DNA of 64,000 nt from Nitrosomonas ureae (GTDB taxonomy: Bacteria > Pseudomonadota > Gammaproteobacteria > Burkholderiales > Nitrosomonadaceae), in contig NZ_CP013341.1 in NCBI RefSeq assembly GCF_001455205.1, positions 372,001-436,000 on the forward strand, written 5' to 3'. How positions within the stretch are numbered: the stretch's first letter is position 1; each line of letters opens with the position of its first letter. Made by a program: the position numbers and the translations under genes. The notes beneath the pieces are model-generated. The model was not told the DNA's origin and ran no database searches. It saw only the letters and a list, made by a program, of their open reading frames with translations. Shown here piece by piece: positions 1 through 8,780 of this stretch.

Positions 1-708
1 TGTTGCATATTCAGCCAGTTGAATGGCAAGCATAACGATTTTTTCATGCGCCTCCTGAATCGCTGCCGCATTCAGATTCTGTGAGCCGCTAAAAATATGA
101 AAGCCAACAAAATCCAAGTCAAGTAAATCCAGCCGCTTCAACACATCGGGCACACATTCGGCATCTATGCCGAATGGTTTGGAGCCACCACTCATTTTTA
201 TCCCGGAAGACTTGAGCTCAAAATCCGGATTAATGCGAATGGCAACTTTGGGAGCAATCCCTAAATCTACGCCTTGTTGTGCGATCGACTCCATTTCCTG
301 CGGCGACTCAATGTTCAGCACCACGCCTGCAGCAATCGCACTGCGCAACTCATGCACCTTTTTCCCCGGACCGGCAAAACTTATCTTTTCAGAGGTTAGA
401 ATGGTATCCAACGCAACCCTCATCTCCCCTGCCGAGGCCACATCCATGCCATCGACCAAACTTGCCAGATGCTGCACCACAGCCGGCATGGGATTCGCTT
501 TTATCGCGTAGTGCAACAAGATTTCCGGGGGCAAATTCTGGCGTAGCAGTTCAACCCGTTCGGTAATTTTTTTCCGATCATAGGCATAAAACGGCGTGGT
601 ACCCACCCGATCCACCAATCGGGTCAATGCCATTCCGCCTATCTGCAAACAATCGTTTTGCACAGAAAACTGTGCAAGCGGTGCATGTTCCAACAGTTGA
701 TTGATCAT
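1..708 (-). CDS. PLP-dependent decarboxylase, exosortase-A-associated type (partial)
   Basis: This is the N-terminal 236 residues of a fold-type III PLP decarboxylase (Orn/DAP/Arg decarboxylase 2 family); the rest lies beyond base 1. Lys70, in the motif YAIKANP, is the expected Schiff-base lysine, and a glycine-rich stretch with GFHIFSGSQ follows near residue 210. The ATG at 708-706 overlaps the TGA of the upstream acyl-CoA ligase (TGATG), so the two are translationally coupled. This decarboxylase and an AMP-forming ligase are typical partners in exosortase A (PEP-CTERM) exopolysaccharide loci; the substrate is not known to me. An ordinary diaminopimelate decarboxylase (LysA) is the main alternative, but the ligase neighbour argues against it. 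Confidence 0.85.
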   Translation of the reverse strand, partial: MINQLLEHAPLAQFSVQNDCLQIGGMALTRLVDRVGTTPFYAYDRKKITERVELLRQNLPPEILLHYAIKANPMPAVVQHLASLVDGMDVASAGEMRVALDTILTSEKISFAGPGKKVHELRSAIAAGVVLNIESPQEMESIAQQGVDLGIAPKVAIRINPDFELKSSGIKMSGGSKPFGIDAECVPDVLKRLDLLDLDFVGFHIFSGSQNLNAAAIQEAHEKIVMLAIQLAEYAT

Positions 709-2282
709 CAGTCGTTTCCGCTAAATAGTAGTTGTAATTGCCGGGAAAGAAATTTACGGTCAATTTTGCCGTTTGGATTGAGCGGCAGTTTTCCTTCACG
801 CACTTCGAGATGACTGGGCACCATATAAGCGGGCAATTGTTTCTTGCACGCGCTTAACAACCTATCAACATCCGGCTGGACGCCCTCCCTGGCAGTAACA
901 ATCACAGCGATCGCCTGCCCCAGCATCGGATGCGGAATGCCAAAGGCAACTGCCTCGGCGACACATTCCGTGGCGTAGATAACCTCCTCGATTTCGGTCG
1001 GGCTCACGCGATAACCGGAAGTTTTGATCATTTCATCACGGCGTTCGATAAAGTACAAAAAACCTTCTTCGTCCATTTGCACCGTATCCCCCGACCACGC
1101 AGCAATTTCTGTAAGCGTCAACCCAGCCTGACGTGACTTGATGGGTTTGAAACAGGTCACGGTCTTCTCTGCATCGTTCCAGTACCCCATGGCTACCAGA
1201 ACACCTCGATGCACCAATTCACCGGGTTCGCCCGGCACACAATGCGACCCATCTTCCCGCAGCACCATGACCTCGGTATTCGGAATCGCTTTACCGATAG
1301 AACCAGGACGTCGGTTGATTTCTTCCGGCGCCAGATACGTTGAGCGGAAAGCTTCGGTAAAGCCATACATCAAAAATATTTTCGTAGCAGGCAGAGCGTG
1401 GCGTAATTGATCTAATATCGTACGGGGTATGGCCCCCCCCGAATTGGTGATATAGCGCAACGCAGGGACTTTCTCCCAATGCAGCTGTGCAAGTTGAGCC
1501 CACAAGGGTGGTACAGCGGCTAATCCGGTAATGTGCAATTCTTTGACAACACCGAGGATGTCGCGCGGCAGCAGGTAATTCATCAATACATTTGCCGCAC
1601 CTGCGTAAAAAGCTGTCGTCAGCTGGCTTAATCCGTAATCAAAGCTCAACGGCAGCACGGTCAAAATCCGGTCATCAGAGCAATTCTGTAAATATTGCGC
1701 AACACTTTTAGCACCGGCAACCAAATTACGATGCGAAAGTACGACACCTTTGGGTTTACCCGTACTGCCAGAGGTATAAATGATGGCCGCCATATCGTTA
1801 TCGATCGTTGGCACACCCATATTGACGCCCCCCATTTCTTCCCAGCAAACAACAGAAAAACCGGGGATGACCGCAAGTTTATCTTTGCCATCCACCAGCA
1901 CAATCGTATGCAAATCACGACAGGATAACAAAACGGTTTGCAATAATTTCAATCGCTCCAGCGAAGTGATCAGTACCCTCACATTGCAATCGATCAAAAT
2001 ATAAGCGACTTGTTCCGGTTTTAATACCGGATTGACCGGAACAAAAACACCCCCCGCCGCCGCTGCGGCAAATAATGCTACGACCGTCTCGAAACGTTTC
2101 TCAAGATACACTGCAACCCGCTCGCCCCGGCTTAAGCCAAGAGCCCGCAACCCACCCGCCTTTGCTTCAACTTGCCTTGCCAGCATGGCGTAGCACATGG
2201 ATTGATCCTGATACCACAATGCTTCAGCATCCGGCGACCGCTCCGCGGTTGCGAAAATCAGGTCATGAATTAAATCGGTCAT
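708..2282 (-). CDS. Acyl-CoA ligase (AMP-forming), exosortase-A-associated
   Basis: A 524-residue member of the ANL superfamily of adenylate-forming enzymes, which activate a carboxylic acid as an acyl-AMP. The P-loop-like A3 motif IIYTSGSTGKPKGVVLSH lies near residue 190. The YGFTEAF and SGDTV motifs and the C-terminal NPNGKIDRK lysine motif follow in the correct order, so the enzyme is complete. It is immediately upstream of, and overlaps, the PLP decarboxylase that reads out of the window. This pairing matches the ligase/decarboxylase genes of exosortase A loci. The natural acyl substrate cannot be read from sequence. The start ATG at 2282 gives the usual ANL N-terminus. Confidence 0.88.
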   Translation of the reverse strand: MTDLIHDLIFATAERSPDAEALWYQDQSMCYAMLARQVEAKAGGLRALGLSRGERVAVYLEKRFETVVALFAAAAAGGVFVPVNPVLKPEQVAYILIDCNVRVLITSLERLKLLQTVLLSCRDLHTIVLVDGKDKLAVIPGFSVVCWEEMGGVNMGVPTIDNDMAAIIYTSGSTGKPKGVVLSHRNLVAGAKSVAQYLQNCSDDRILTVLPLSFDYGLSQLTTAFYAGAANVLMNYLLPRDILGVVKELHITGLAAVPPLWAQLAQLHWEKVPALRYITNSGGAIPRTILDQLRHALPATKIFLMYGFTEAFRSTYLAPEEINRRPGSIGKAIPNTEVMVLREDGSHCVPGEPGELVHRGVLVAMGYWNDAEKTVTCFKPIKSRQAGLTLTEIAAWSGDTVQMDEEGFLYFIERRDEMIKTSGYRVSPTEIEEVIYATECVAEAVAFGIPHPMLGQAIAVIVTAREGVQPDVDRLLSACKKQLPAYMVPSHLEVREGKLPLNPNGKIDRKFLSRQLQLLFSGND

Positions 2283-2483
2283 TTGTCAAATGCATGATGA
2301 TCATACGCATCAGTTAAAAATCAGTGGAATTAAATTGCGCACATTATAATCGGCTTTAAGCCGTAAGCCTCGATGAACATGCATCCTGCTTGGCAATAGC
2401 CGAGGTAAAAGAAACACTGGTTTTACGGAATCGCGTAAACTATCCTATTCCCAACATTAGGCATTACAGTTAATACAACAATC

Positions 2484-3878
2484 ATGATAGTACGTACACG
2501 ATTTGCACCCAGCCCTACCGGTTATCTGCACATTGGCGGCGCACGCACCGCCCTTTTCTCCTGGGCTTATGCACGCAAGCACGGCGGACAATTCATTTTG
2601 CGCATTGAAGACACTGATCTGGAACGCTCCACCCAGCAGTCGATCCAGGCGATTTTGGACGGCATGGCATGGCTGGGGTTGGATTACGATGAAGGACCGT
2701 TTTATCAGATGCAACGGCTAGCGCGCTATCATGAAGTGGCCGAACAATTACTGGAAAATAATCAGGCCTATTATTGCTACGCCACCAAGGAAGAACTGGA
2801 ACACATGCGTGAACAGCAATTGGCCGCCGGCTTGAAACCCCGTTATGACGGACGCTGGCGTGATTCCCAAGAAACCCCGCCGGCCGGTGTAAAACCGGTG
2901 ATCCGGCTGAAAAATCCATTGGAAGGTCATGTCACATTCAATGATCTAATCAAGGGAAAGATTACGGTCGCCAACACTGAGCTGGATGATCTGGTGTTAT
3001 TGCGTGGCGATGGCGTGCCGACTTATAATTTCAGCGTCGTGATCGACGATCTGGATATGAATATCACCCATGTGATACGCGGCGACGATCATGTCAACAA
3101 TACCCCGCGCCAAATTAACATTCTTAAAGCCCTGAATGCGCCGTTACCCGAATATGCGCATGTCCCGATGATCCTGGGTGCCAACGGTGAGCGTCTGTCC
3201 AAGCGCCATGGCGCAGTCTCGGTGATCCAATACCGCGAAGATGGTTATTTACCCGAAGCCTTGCTGAATTATCTGGCCCGACTGGGATGGTCGCACGGTG
3301 ATGAAGAGATTTTCAACCGCGAGCAATTGGTCGAATGGTTCGATTTAGCTGCAATTAACCGCTCTCCGGCCAAATTCAATCCGGAGAAACTGCACTGGAT
3401 CAACCAGCAATATCTCAAAACCACTGATAATGCGCGTTTGGCTGAATTGGTAACACCTTTTCTTGCAAAAGACCATTGCCAAATTGATGACGGTCCCGAT
3501 TTAGCGCTGGTTGTCGATTTACTCAAGGAAAGAGTCAATACCATCGAAGAATTGGCCGATGCGGCGGTGTATTTTTATCGCCCACTGGAACCCGCCGATG
3601 AACTGAAAACGCAACACTTAACCGCGGAAGCTAAGCCAATCATGCTCGGTTTGCTGGAAAAATTCCAGCACATTGAATGGACACGCGAATCGATTCATCA
3701 GGAAATAAAGACCGCCGTGAAGGAACACAACGTTAAATTTCCGAAAATTGCGATGCCGCTGCGCCTCATGGTAACCGGAGAGATTCACACGCCATCAATC
3801 GATGCAGTGCTGGCGCTGCTCGGACGCGAAGAAACGCTCACCCGCATGAACAGCCATCTTAGCAATTTCCAGGATTGA
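2484..3878 (+). CDS. gltX: Glutamate--tRNA ligase
   Basis: A 464-residue class I glutamyl-tRNA synthetase that charges tRNA-Glu in the cytoplasm. The HIGH-type signature (HIGG, residues 16-19) sits in the N-terminal Rossmann fold. The KMSKS equivalent is LSKR at 238-241, followed by HGA. The C-terminal anticodon-binding helical domain is present and the length is normal for a bacterial GluRS. The start at 2484 gives the canonical N-terminus MIVRTRFAPSPTG. A tRNA-Glu gene lies about 170 bases downstream on the same strand, so enzyme and substrate genes may be co-transcribed together with tRNA-Ala. Confidence 0.97.
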   Translation: MIVRTRFAPSPTGYLHIGGARTALFSWAYARKHGGQFILRIEDTDLERSTQQSIQAILDGMAWLGLDYDEGPFYQMQRLARYHEVAEQLLENNQAYYCYATKEELEHMREQQLAAGLKPRYDGRWRDSQETPPAGVKPVIRLKNPLEGHVTFNDLIKGKITVANTELDDLVLLRGDGVPTYNFSVVIDDLDMNITHVIRGDDHVNNTPRQINILKALNAPLPEYAHVPMILGANGERLSKRHGAVSVIQYREDGYLPEALLNYLARLGWSHGDEEIFNREQLVEWFDLAAINRSPAKFNPEKLHWINQQYLKTTDNARLAELVTPFLAKDHCQIDDGPDLALVVDLLKERVNTIEELADAAVYFYRPLEPADELKTQHLTAEAKPIMLGLLEKFQHIEWTRESIHQEIKTAVKEHNVKFPKIAMPLRLMVTGEIHTPSIDAVLALLGREETLTRMNSHLSNFQD

Positions 3879-3931
3879 TCTTTTCTTTACAATGAATCAA
3901 GGCATCAGTATAATCCTCCTTCCTTTGCTCA

Positions 3932-4007
<76 letters not shown>

Positions 4008-4048
4008 GTTAATTTTAACAACGCGAAGCTGTACCGACATAACACTTT

Positions 4049-4124
4049 GTCCCCATCGTCTAGAGGCCTAGGACATCGCCCTTTCACGGCGGTAACACGA
4101 GTTCGAATCTCGTTGGGGACGCCA
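4049..4124 (+). tRNA. tRNA-Glu (anticodon TTC)
   Basis: A 76-base tRNA starting GTCCCCATCG and ending GGGGACGCCA with encoded CCA. The anticodon loop CTTTCAC gives anticodon TTC, which reads GAA/GAG. It lies 41 bases after tRNA-Ala(GGC) and is close to gltX, the gene for the enzyme that charges it. Confidence 0.96.
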
Positions 4125-4136
4125 AATAAAACAAAT

Positions 4137-4167
4137 ACTTAAACAAATTTAAGTCTTTTTGTTTCTT
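4137..4167 (+). terminator. Possible rho-independent terminator after tRNA-Glu
   Basis: The stem ACTTAAA/TTTAAGT (7 bp, CAAA loop) is followed by a T-rich tail (CTTTTTGTTTCTT). The stem is AT-only and therefore weak, but its position 12 bases after the tRNA 3' end fits the end of the gltX-tRNA transcript. Confidence 0.45.
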
Positions 4168-4590
4168 CCTTGCATAATTTGTGTGTACTCTGTGAATATA
4201 TTCCGAAGACAACTTCGAAGTTGGAGTTGTAAAAATCTTATCACTGGAATGGTTACGCAGATACATAAATAAGTTGTAGCCTGATGGGCAACCGATAAAG
4301 TGAATTGTGTTTTATCTCTTTCACTTAGGTCACCTCTGCTGACAGTATAAGCTGCTTTTAGATGTGCCCGGGATTATTAAACCATTTCATACCCCCCTTG
4401 AAACAGAAAAATAGACACGCTCTCTCAAGGCGTGCTGAATCTTTTTCTCCTAATTTTATTCAATGTTTGTAATCGCACGGAAGCAACATTCATATGCCAT
4501 GATAATTACTTCCGATTATAACTAATGAATGATTCGTTCCCAGGTTTCGGAAAATCATTCAACAACGCTAACAAACAGGAGGATCAGTAT
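4168..4590. other. Intergenic region without a recognised gene
   Basis: About 420 bases with no ORF that I can support. A small hairpin CACGC/GCGTG lies near 4413-4431. The only clear signal is the Shine-Dalgarno AGGAGG just before 4591. An in-frame ATG at 4525 exists but lacks a ribosome binding site. Confidence 0.5.
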
Positions 4591-5718
4591 ATGCCAGGCT
4601 CTTTTAATCAAGACTCTGCCGCTCGGGATCGCGCAGCGGGTGCCATTATAGGCGCCTTCGTTGGAGATGCGTTAGGTCTCGGCCCTCATTGGTATTATGA
4701 CCTGACGGCGCTCCGTCGGGACTACGGCGATTGGATCACGAACTATACCGACCCCAAGCCCGGCCGCTACCATTGTGATCTCAAAGCGGGGCAACTTTCC
4801 CAGGGGGGCATTATTCTCCGCCTGATGCTGCACTCCCTCATCGAGCACGGCGGCTATGATGAAGCGGATTTCTGTCGGCGCATGGATGAGGAAATATTCC
4901 CGTTGCTCAATGGTCTGCCTGTCAACGGACCGGGCGGATACACTCAGCAGTCGATTCGCGACACTTGGCGCAAACGTGTCCAGCAGAATCTGCCTTGGGG
5001 AGTAGAAACGGGGGGGCCTGCGGACACCACCGAAGGAATAGGAAGAACGCTCGCCTTGGCAGTGCGCTATGCCTTTCAACCGCGGGAAATGGCCGACGCC
5101 ATCGCTAGCAACACTCGCCTTACCCAGAGGGACGAGACTGTTGTTGCTCTTACAGTCGCATACGGGGCGGTACTCGGACTTCTGGTACAGGGGAACAAGC
5201 TCGACGGCCATCTTTCCGGCAAGCTCATGCGGCTGGCAAGAGCGAGAAAACTGCCCTTCCATACGATGGCGCATACCGACTTGCAGCCGCCGCAGAAGGA
5301 TCGCCCATTGGAAAGTGGTTTTTTTATCTCACCAGACGCCCTGCTCACCCCCTCCTATGTCGCAGATGCCGCTATGGATCCCGATGTCCGCATAGAGCCT
5401 GCCTGGAAAGTTTCCTCCGTTTATGGCATGACGTGCGCTGTATATCACCAACTTCCCGCCGCCTATCATCTTGCAGCCCGCTTTTCGAACGATTTCGAAA
5501 CGGCGGTACTCCACGCTGTAAATGGCGGCGGTGAAAATCAGGCGCGCGCTGTTCTGACCGGAGCGCTCGTCGGAGCTCAGACCGGGTTATCGGGTATACC
5601 CAGGCGCTTCCTGGAAGGCCTCGATGAAACCGGCATACTGCAGCGCCTTGCGTTGGAGGTGGCCTCAAAAGTGGGAGTTTCAGTTGCGACCGATGAAGTA
5701 AAAAATCAGGAATATTGA
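4591..5718 (+). CDS. ADP-ribosylglycohydrolase family protein
   Basis: A 375-residue protein of the ADP-ribosylglycohydrolase (ARH/DraG-like) family, which removes ADP-ribose from modified proteins or small molecules using two magnesium ions. The opening motif GAIIGAFVGDALGLG (about residues 17-31) and the acidic/threonine segment PADTTEGIGRTLAL (about 150-163) match metal-binding elements of the family. I chose the ATG at 4591 because AGGAGG lies 8 bases upstream; the longer frame from 4525 has no such site and would add 22 polar residues. It stands alone, with no DraT or toxin partner nearby. The substrate is unknown. Confidence 0.82.
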   Translation: MPGSFNQDSAARDRAAGAIIGAFVGDALGLGPHWYYDLTALRRDYGDWITNYTDPKPGRYHCDLKAGQLSQGGIILRLMLHSLIEHGGYDEADFCRRMDEEIFPLLNGLPVNGPGGYTQQSIRDTWRKRVQQNLPWGVETGGPADTTEGIGRTLALAVRYAFQPREMADAIASNTRLTQRDETVVALTVAYGAVLGLLVQGNKLDGHLSGKLMRLARARKLPFHTMAHTDLQPPQKDRPLESGFFISPDALLTPSYVADAAMDPDVRIEPAWKVSSVYGMTCAVYHQLPAAYHLAARFSNDFETAVLHAVNGGGENQARAVLTGALVGAQTGLSGIPRRFLEGLDETGILQRLALEVASKVGVSVATDEVKNQEY

Positions 5719-5730
5719 TTTAATGGCATG

Positions 5731-7461
5731 TCACAGGTCTCTGATATATTTTATATTTGTCCTGAATGCATCCCAGACTTCGTCCATCCGCCCCCCCAGC
5801 GCCAGCTTGGCTTGAGACTGTATATAACGGGACATTACACCGACCGAAGTGTGCGGTGGCAAAGTCGGCACATGTGGATTAGTGAACACATTCACCAGCG
5901 CTGGACCGTTATGCAGCAGAGCTTCTTGAAGAATATTTTCGAGCTCATCAGGATTAGTGACCGAATAGCCTCGTATACCGCAAGCTTCCGCCACCCGCGC
6001 AAAATCCGGATTGATCATTTTAGTCTGCCAGTCGGGCAAACCGGCAACCTGCATTTCCAGTTCGACCATACCCAGACTGCGATTATTGAAAACAATCAGT
6101 TTTATCGGCAGTTTATATTGGGCAATAGTCATCAGATCTCCCATGAGCATCGAAATACCTCCATCTCCACAAAATGCGATGACTTGGCGTTCGGGCGAGT
6201 GTAATGCGGCGCCGATTGATTGCGGCATCGCATTGGCCATCGATCCGTGAGAAAAACTACCCATCAATGTGCGCTTTCCGGTACCGTGCAGATAACGTGC
6301 CGACCATACTGTACTCATACCCGTATCTGCAGTGAAAATGGCATCGACATCGGCTAGCCGATCAATCATCGCGGCAACAAACTCAGGCTTAATCAAGTTT
6401 TCCTCTCCGGAATCAGCAGCATGCACGCGGAGATCTTCCTCCACTTCGGCATAATCCGCCTGACAGGCATTTAAAAAACCAGCGTCGGTCTTGGGATTAA
6501 TTAATGGCAACAACTTTAATAACGTGGGGCCGATATCACCGCACAGGCCCATGTGTAATGCAACACGCCGCCCCAGCCGTTCCGGCTTGTTGTCGATTTG
6601 TACAATGTTAACCGAGCTATCGAGAAATTCCTTCCAAGGAAAATCGCTGCCGAGCATGAGCAGCAGCTTGCCCCCGGTGATGGCGCGAGCGCCGGCCTTG
6701 TTGCCCAGTAAACCTGTCAGTCCGACAGCGTAAGGATTGTCGTATTCCAACATCATTTTGGCTTTAAGCGTATAAGCCATTGGAGCTTTGAGAAGACGAG
6801 CCAACTCAATCACCTCTGAACGAGCATCAGCACAGCCAACACCGGCATAAATGCCGATGTCCTCAGAACCATTAATCAATTCCGCCAATAGCTGAATCTC
6901 AGGGTCGGAAGGGGTTATAACCGGCTGTGGCCGGTACAAATCGGCACACAGTGCATCATCATCGGCGTTGCATGTCATCAAATCCCCAGGAAAAGCACAC
7001 ACGCCTACACCCTTACGATTCCATGCATGCTGAAGCGCTTGTTGCAACATTCGCGGCAATTGCTGCGGCGTCGTCGCCACCTCATTGTAATAACTGCATC
7101 CATCGAACATGAGCAAGTCGGTGGATTGAAAGCTTTCAGTTCCGTAATCCTCGGAAGTAATGGTCGAGGCGAGAGCCAACACGGGTGCACCCCAACGATG
7201 AGCATCGTAAAGACCATTAATGAGGTGGACATGCCCCGGCCCGGAACTGCCAGCACAGCAACCAATCCCACCCAGCACGCTTTCAGCCATCGCTGCATAG
7301 GCGCCAACTTCCTCATGGCGAACGTGAATCCAGTCAATATTGCCATCCCGTCGCAAAGCATCGTTGAAGAAATTCAGACTATCGCCAGTAACGCCATAAA
7401 TGCGACGGATACCGGCAGCTTTGAGCATTTCGACCAATTGTTCGGCAACGGTACGACCCAT
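5731..7461 (-). CDS. poxB: Pyruvate dehydrogenase (quinone) / pyruvate oxidase, PoxB type
   Basis: A 576-residue thiamine-diphosphate enzyme that resembles E. coli PoxB from end to end. PoxB oxidises pyruvate to acetate and CO2 and passes electrons to ubiquinone at the inner membrane. The N-terminal IYGVTGDSLN and RHEEVGAYAA segments carry the catalytic Glu region, a central FAD-binding domain follows, and GDGGISMLMGDLMT with FNN forms the TPP/Mg motif. The C-terminus resembles the PoxB membrane-binding tail. The start has a clear AGGAG six bases upstream. It is monocistronic and convergent with the ADP-ribosylglycohydrolase gene, with only 12 bases between the stops. Acetolactate synthase is an alternative family member but fits less well. 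Confidence 0.9.
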   Translation of the reverse strand: MGRTVAEQLVEMLKAAGIRRIYGVTGDSLNFFNDALRRDGNIDWIHVRHEEVGAYAAMAESVLGGIGCCAGSSGPGHVHLINGLYDAHRWGAPVLALASTITSEDYGTESFQSTDLLMFDGCSYYNEVATTPQQLPRMLQQALQHAWNRKGVGVCAFPGDLMTCNADDDALCADLYRPQPVITPSDPEIQLLAELINGSEDIGIYAGVGCADARSEVIELARLLKAPMAYTLKAKMMLEYDNPYAVGLTGLLGNKAGARAITGGKLLLMLGSDFPWKEFLDSSVNIVQIDNKPERLGRRVALHMGLCGDIGPTLLKLLPLINPKTDAGFLNACQADYAEVEEDLRVHAADSGEENLIKPEFVAAMIDRLADVDAIFTADTGMSTVWSARYLHGTGKRTLMGSFSHGSMANAMPQSIGAALHSPERQVIAFCGDGGISMLMGDLMTIAQYKLPIKLIVFNNRSLGMVELEMQVAGLPDWQTKMINPDFARVAEACGIRGYSVTNPDELENILQEALLHNGPALVNVFTNPHVPTLPPHTSVGVMSRYIQSQAKLALGGRMDEVWDAFRTNIKYIRDL

Positions 7462-7776
7462 GGAATTCTCCTAAATGTTTAAGTGCGCTGAATTCAAACA
7501 GAGAAATATCTAAATAGGCAGGATGCTCCGGCTCTAACAAATTCTTTACAGAAACGAGCAGTAAGTGAGTACATATGCAATGCTCGTGCTTGCACTTGAA
7601 TATCTACCTATCCAATACTTATATGAGGATAGATATTAAAACAAAGGCATTCGAATTTCCGTTCGTTATCGTACATAACCTCTGCCGTCAAATCCATTCT
7701 TAAACATACGCTTAATCAGGATGATAAGAAGCTGAATCTCACATACCCCCCAACAACAATCAATACTTGATGTTAT
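7462..7776. other. Intergenic region upstream of poxB
   Basis: About 315 bases between the 3' end of the membrane-protein gene and the start of poxB, both on the minus strand. It presumably holds the poxB promoter. I see no ORF or RNA gene here. Confidence 0.5.
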
Positions 7777-8247
7777 TTATTGCCGGGATAAAACCTTGTA
7801 CACACCTGCAGCAGAAACACCGAACACTATATGAGCAGTGACTGTAATCCAATCCCGCGTATCAACAAACCACGGGAAAATCATGACAAAACCGTACATA
7901 TTCATGAGGAATAATCCCAAACCATATAAGCCACCTGCGATCAGTGAATTTGTTATGTCAATACCGCGAATCAGCCAGGAAAGGATAATCGCGTAAGCGA
8001 TGGAAAGACCGAAGTGGAGCAATGTTGCAATGAACATTACATACCAATCGAGGGTTGCTGGAGGTGGCAAAACTCCCTTCCCCAAAATGATCGCTGCCGC
8101 AAACCGGGCATCACGATACAGAATCGAAGGTAGCTCATCCCAGAATAACCACCACAGAATTATCTGTGCGACGGTTGAAAATATCCCCGCAGCTACTCCT
8201 GCATACAATGCAGGCAACCAGAATTTATACGACTGATTTCGCACCAT
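7777..8247 (-). CDS. Conserved membrane protein of unknown function
   Basis: A 156-residue, strongly hydrophobic protein with about four predicted membrane segments (near residues 10-33, 66-88, 96-116 and 127-150), separated by short loops with few charged residues. I do not recognise a catalytic motif or a named family. It resembles small inner-membrane proteins sometimes mislabelled as transporter fragments, but it is self-contained, with a methionine start at 8247 and a charged C-terminal end. Its own unit lies upstream of poxB on the same strand, 315 bases away, so co-transcription is possible but not shown. Confidence 0.65.
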   Translation of the reverse strand: MVRNQSYKFWLPALYAGVAAGIFSTVAQIILWWLFWDELPSILYRDARFAAAIILGKGVLPPPATLDWYVMFIATLLHFGLSIAYAIILSWLIRGIDITNSLIAGGLYGLGLFLMNMYGFVMIFPWFVDTRDWITVTAHIVFGVSAAGVYKVLSRQ

Positions 8248-8503
8248 TTTGATATTAATCCAATCATTTCAGAATGATCATTGCATTTTCGTAAATACAA
8301 GATATCGGAACAAGCGGCAGGAGATTACGAAATCGACAGAAATTTTTCAAAACCGCTAGCACAAGCAGAAAGGGCGAAGTTGCTTATGGCCAGCACAATT
8401 TACGCAGCGATAGTATGCAGATCTTCTTGCAGCTTGATTACATGGACTCCAAATTAGACTACGCACTCACTATTTTCTATTTCTTAGGAAACGCTGATTA
8501 ATT

Positions 8504-8547
8504 GGCTGCACGAGCGAATCACTTCGTTGCACGATACTCGCGCAGCC
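8504..8547. repeat. Imperfect inverted repeat, possible mobile-element remnant
   Basis: The arms GGCTGCACGAG (8504-8514) and CTCGCGCAGCC (8537-8547) pair at 10 of 11 positions around a 22-base loop. It lies in a 530-base gene-free stretch (8248-8780) just downstream of the phrase GGAAACGCTGATTAATTGG, which looks like the edge of a repeat element. No ORF is present. Confidence 0.4.
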
Positions 8548-8780
8548 GGTGAGCTGCCAAGATAGCTTGCTCCCCACTTATTATCGATATTTATTACCAC
8601 ACTGACTAACTCTGATACTATAAAACGGGATTAGAAATCCATTTTTTCATATTGTTATGTTTATAATGCTAGAAATTTCCGGAATTGTCAGTTGCAACAA
8701 CGGGCAGATACCCTGTAGGATCATCCGCTCTCGGCTACATAATACTCCCGAACATCCTAACTTGGAGAATCCATCTGCTC

